Below, piece by piece: positions 61,107-64,000 of a stretch of DNA of 64,000 nucleotides (position 1 is the first letter of the stretch; each line of letters starts with the position of its first letter). Where the stretch lies: NCBI RefSeq assembly GCF_008831285.2, contig NC_045145.1:18678040-18742039 (forward strand). The letters are read 5' to 3'. The stretch comes from Nymphaea colorata (Eukaryota > Streptophyta > Magnoliopsida > Nymphaeales > Nymphaeaceae). Position numbers and translations under genes: made by a program. The notes below the pieces were generated by a model, which was not told the DNA's origin, did not search any database, and worked only from the letters and a program-made list of their open reading frames with translations.

Positions 61107-64000
61107 TCATGAAGCATCGCCACTGACGATATGCCTCCGTAGACCAGGAACGTGCACGTTGACAATGTAATCCCTCCAGTCTATTGCTGCCACATCAAAT
61201 GTGAAGTTGCTTCTCTCCACTAGCGACATTCTCTTCATCAATTTTGTTGCATTTGCGATATCAAACCTGAAATTCCTCATATCAGGGCTACCCATTCCTT
61301 TTCTCGTTATTATAAAAGAGAAGCATGTGGTGCATTGTATATACGTGTGTTTGTGTGGATTTGTTAATTTAAGCACCTTAACTTCTAATGTCAACTTAAA
61401 ACACCTTACCTTCCTTTATAACTAGTGTATGGCGCGTATGTTACCGATAGCTTCCTCAAGATGTGCATGTCTTTTGCCTTTACCAATCTGCCGTTTTCCC
61501 CAGTCGACAAATATGAAGATATATCTGCCAGTGTGTCAAAGAGCTTCATCCTTTCTATATGAACAAATTTTCCTTGTGAATCAATGAAAGGAAAGGAAAG
61601 ATAGTGCTCATAACAGTGATTAAACAGCTCATCAAATCGCAGGGGGTTTATGGAACTTGTCCCAATGTGATAAATATTCAGGCCGGCAACGCCTGACCAT
61701 CCATGGCATACCATTGCGGCCAAGATTGCGTTTATAACCATGTCTGCGGGCACCTGAAATGATCAAACATCCTCAACAAGAGATTATTGGCGAGTGGCAA
61801 GAGGGAGAGAGGGAGAGAGAGATAAAGAGAGAGAGATGGCTACCAAGTCAACAATAGTCTTTCCTTCCGCTGTGAAGAGGTTAAGTTGGCCTTTCCCGTA
61901 GTAGAGAATGAGCGGGTCGGCCATTCTAGAGAGCGAGCGAATACGATGTTTTACTCAGTTTCCTTTCAATTCTGAACATCACGAAATTAAGTGGGTTTTA
62001 TTAAGAGGGGTTGACTTGAGTCCTTGAATCCACCCTGGGAATGGGTCTTGGATTGTGCTTCCAATAACGGTAGGCCGAACAATGACTGTTGGGATGTCAT
62101 TTGACATGGTTCCGATCACCATCTCACCCATCGCTTTTGTGAAAGAATAAACATTTTGCCAACCGTGCATCTTTGCCCTGGTCCCAAAGGCGACAACCAC
62201 CATTAGTACAAACCCTGCCCTCCATTGAACCCTCAGCGTTAAGAAACACATAATAGCAAAATGGGAAGAAAATATGTTAATAGGTTGAAAAATATAATCG
62301 TCATCACGTGCACAAAAAGCTCCAAAATATTTTGTGAGGTAGAGAAGGAATTAGTCAGCAAGAAAGATCTGTTGAAACACTTGTTATAACGTTGATAACG
62401 TTGAATATATTCCATTCTTGAGGTAGATTCATGAAACAATAATAGTGTGTTATAGTTACCCACTACTAGCCTTTGAAGATGATAGGAAGAGGGAGAGAAA
62501 ATTAAGGAGCAGCTGACAAGGAGTAGATAATTCAGCAAGATTGATACAAGCTATTTTGAAGTTCCTATTTTGAGGTAGCCTTTTGCTTATGATTTCGGGG
62601 GAGAACACCTTAAGTAATTTTTAGTGATTTTCACCTTTGATCAAAGCTGCCTAGTTATAAGGGATACCAGTGGAATTTTGTGAACTGAGAAGCAAAAAAA
62701 AAAAAAAAAAAAAGGGAAGAAGAAGAAGAAATTTACATAAGCTGCCTCTTATTCAAAAATTTTCTAAACAGTAAGACATTCCCCCAATAAATTAGAAATC
62801 AGAGGCATGCATGCAAGGAAACCGGAGAAAAGCGTTTTGCCAGCAACTTATTTAATATTCTGAGTGCTTGTAGAAAAGCAAACTATGACCGAAAACACGA
62901 CGGTTTTGGATACCTTTCGAGACCCAACTCTTTCATTCTTAGAGTTGCTGTGTTTTCTGCCAGTCCTTCTAAAGTGTCGTTTACTACCTTGGCTTCGGCT
63001 CTGATATCCAAGATGGGTGGGATTTCCTGAGAATGTGTTACCATGGCTTCCTCTCGTGCAATGCTATCTCTGAATAAGAATGGCCTTTCCTTTATCAGCC
63101 CAGTTCTTGTTCCATTCACGTAAGCTACAATTCGGAAAAGAAAGAAAGAAGGAGACAGAATTATGTCCATGGACACCCTTGGCTGGAGGGAGGGTTCAAA
63201 CAATCGATAACAATACTGCCAAAACTACCTGTGGAGACATGCAAGAAGACCTGAAGTTTCTTGCATCTTCCTGCTAGCTTTACCAGCCTCGACGCCCCAT
63301 TGGTGTTTGCATTCAGAGCAACATCATACCTGTTTTGTGCTCAATTTAAAGTTTTAGAAGGATTGGAGAAAGTTTGAGGAGAAAGACAAGAAATCCACAT
63401 GCAGATTCTGCAAAGTACTCACCTTTCATCGAACTTCGTATTCGCAGCACAACTTACAATTACGTCCACATTGTCTGCAATATCCTTCTGCACTTTTTCC
63501 TCCATTCCCAAAAAGTCCTCTTCAAGATGTCCAACTACTGGGACTAGCTTGCTTAGCGTAAAAGCTTCGTAACAACTCCCGTGAACTGCCTTCAAACGCT
63601 TGAAGAGTTTGGTGTTGATTATCTTGTTAAAGAACGAAAGATCATATCAATTTTGTGAATGGAAATGTAAGGATCATGGCGATTTTTTGTATCATTATAT
63701 GCTGCTGGCCGCAAGTATGAAGATCGAAATGGCGGTGGCAGAAATTTTAGTTTGTGCCATATGTATGGCAATAAGTATTAAAAATATTTTACATACTTTT
63801 TTTCTTGTATAGATGCATCATTCTAACATGTGAACCCGTTCTTGGAAGTCCGGTAAGTAATTTGAAGGGGGGTTCCAAACATTAGGGGGCTGTCTGTCTT
63901 TTACTAAATGGAGTGCTTTGTGTTAAGCTGTATATCTGAGGGAGGGTAAGTGCCCACATGTAAGCAAGAAAAAAAAAAACATACTTCGTGTTTTAATCTT
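61107..64000 (-). CDS. FAR2: MS2-type fatty acyl-CoA/ACP reductase FAR-C, partial at window edge
   Basis: Exons on the minus strand: 3' part of exon 2 from 64000 to 63985, then 63622-63423, 63329-63229, 63124-62914, 62177-62016, 61925-61844, 61753-61410, 61266-61107 (TGA). Phases and splice sites are all usable. Exon 6 ends AA/GTCAAC instead of AG/GTCAGC but keeps GT. Exon 5 is 211 rather than 217 bp, an in-frame loss of two codons in the variable NTASPTPRMKE loop (NTATLRMKE here). The active-site YSFTK, VSCAANTKFDER and the Sterile domain (YAPYTSYKGR, FDVAAIDWRDYIVNVHVPGL) are intact. Exon 1 with the NADPH-binding motif and transit peptide lies beyond the window. It diverges from FAR-A by about 10 percent in protein. 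The role is presumably the same plastidial fatty alcohol synthesis, possibly specialised. Confidence 0.92.

Overview
This window is nuclear DNA from a flowering plant. Host genes are split by short AT-rich introns with plant-type splice sites, the proteins match plant families (calmodulin-type glutamate decarboxylase, CYP86-clan P450, plant DNA polymerase epsilon subunit B, MS2-type fatty acyl reductase), and the spaces between them are filled with hAT, CACTA, PIF/Harbinger-like, LINE and Ty1/copia sequence plus (TA)n tracts. I cannot place the species more closely than angiosperm.

Layout. 1-11.5 kb: no gene I can name; it holds a near-identical 140-bp tandem duplication, an older tandem duplication split by a complete-looking non-autonomous hAT element that carries a PPR-gene fragment, and dispersed AT-rich repeats. 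11.6-14.3 kb (+): an intact glutamate decarboxylase in six exons with a GC-AG intron. 16.8-18.5 kb (+): an intronless P450 resembling CYP96/CYP86, whose 5' coding end carries an in-frame tandem repeat. 18.5-25.7 kb: repeats, including one end of a CACTA element and a degenerate LINE reverse-transcriptase fragment. 25.7-33.3 kb (+): a complete 13-exon DPB2 gene (530 aa) with an AT-AC (U12-type) intron and a 1.3-kb PIF/Harbinger-like fold-back element in intron 5.

33.5-64 kb: a tandem array of three MS2-like alcohol-forming fatty acyl-CoA/ACP reductase units, all on the minus strand. FAR-A (34.2-38.4 kb) is complete with nine exons. FAR-B (54.2-55.4 kb) keeps only exons 6-9 and has a premature stop, so it is a pseudogene. 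FAR-C (61.1 kb to the window edge) is intact over exons 3-9 and runs off the right end inside exon 2. Each FAR brings along a homologous 3' flank, so the array grew by segmental duplication. The spacer between FAR-A and FAR-B was then enlarged by a young, nearly whole copia element (421-bp LTRs, 5-bp target duplication) and an old, heavily decayed copia element. The homologous spacer between FAR-B and FAR-C preserves the empty site of the young element and has its own LINE insertion.

The genes are not an operon and share no single pathway. GAD makes GABA. The P450 and the FARs both belong to lipid or surface-polymer families (cuticle and pollen-wall chemistry), and DPB2 is a housekeeping replication gene. 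I found no wholly new gene system. The most notable signals are the minor-spliceosome intron in DPB2, the decaying FAR array with its insertion history, the PPR-carrying hAT element, and the purine-rich fold-back element inside a replication gene. All exon borders were derived by reading frame and by remembered family homology, without alignment software.
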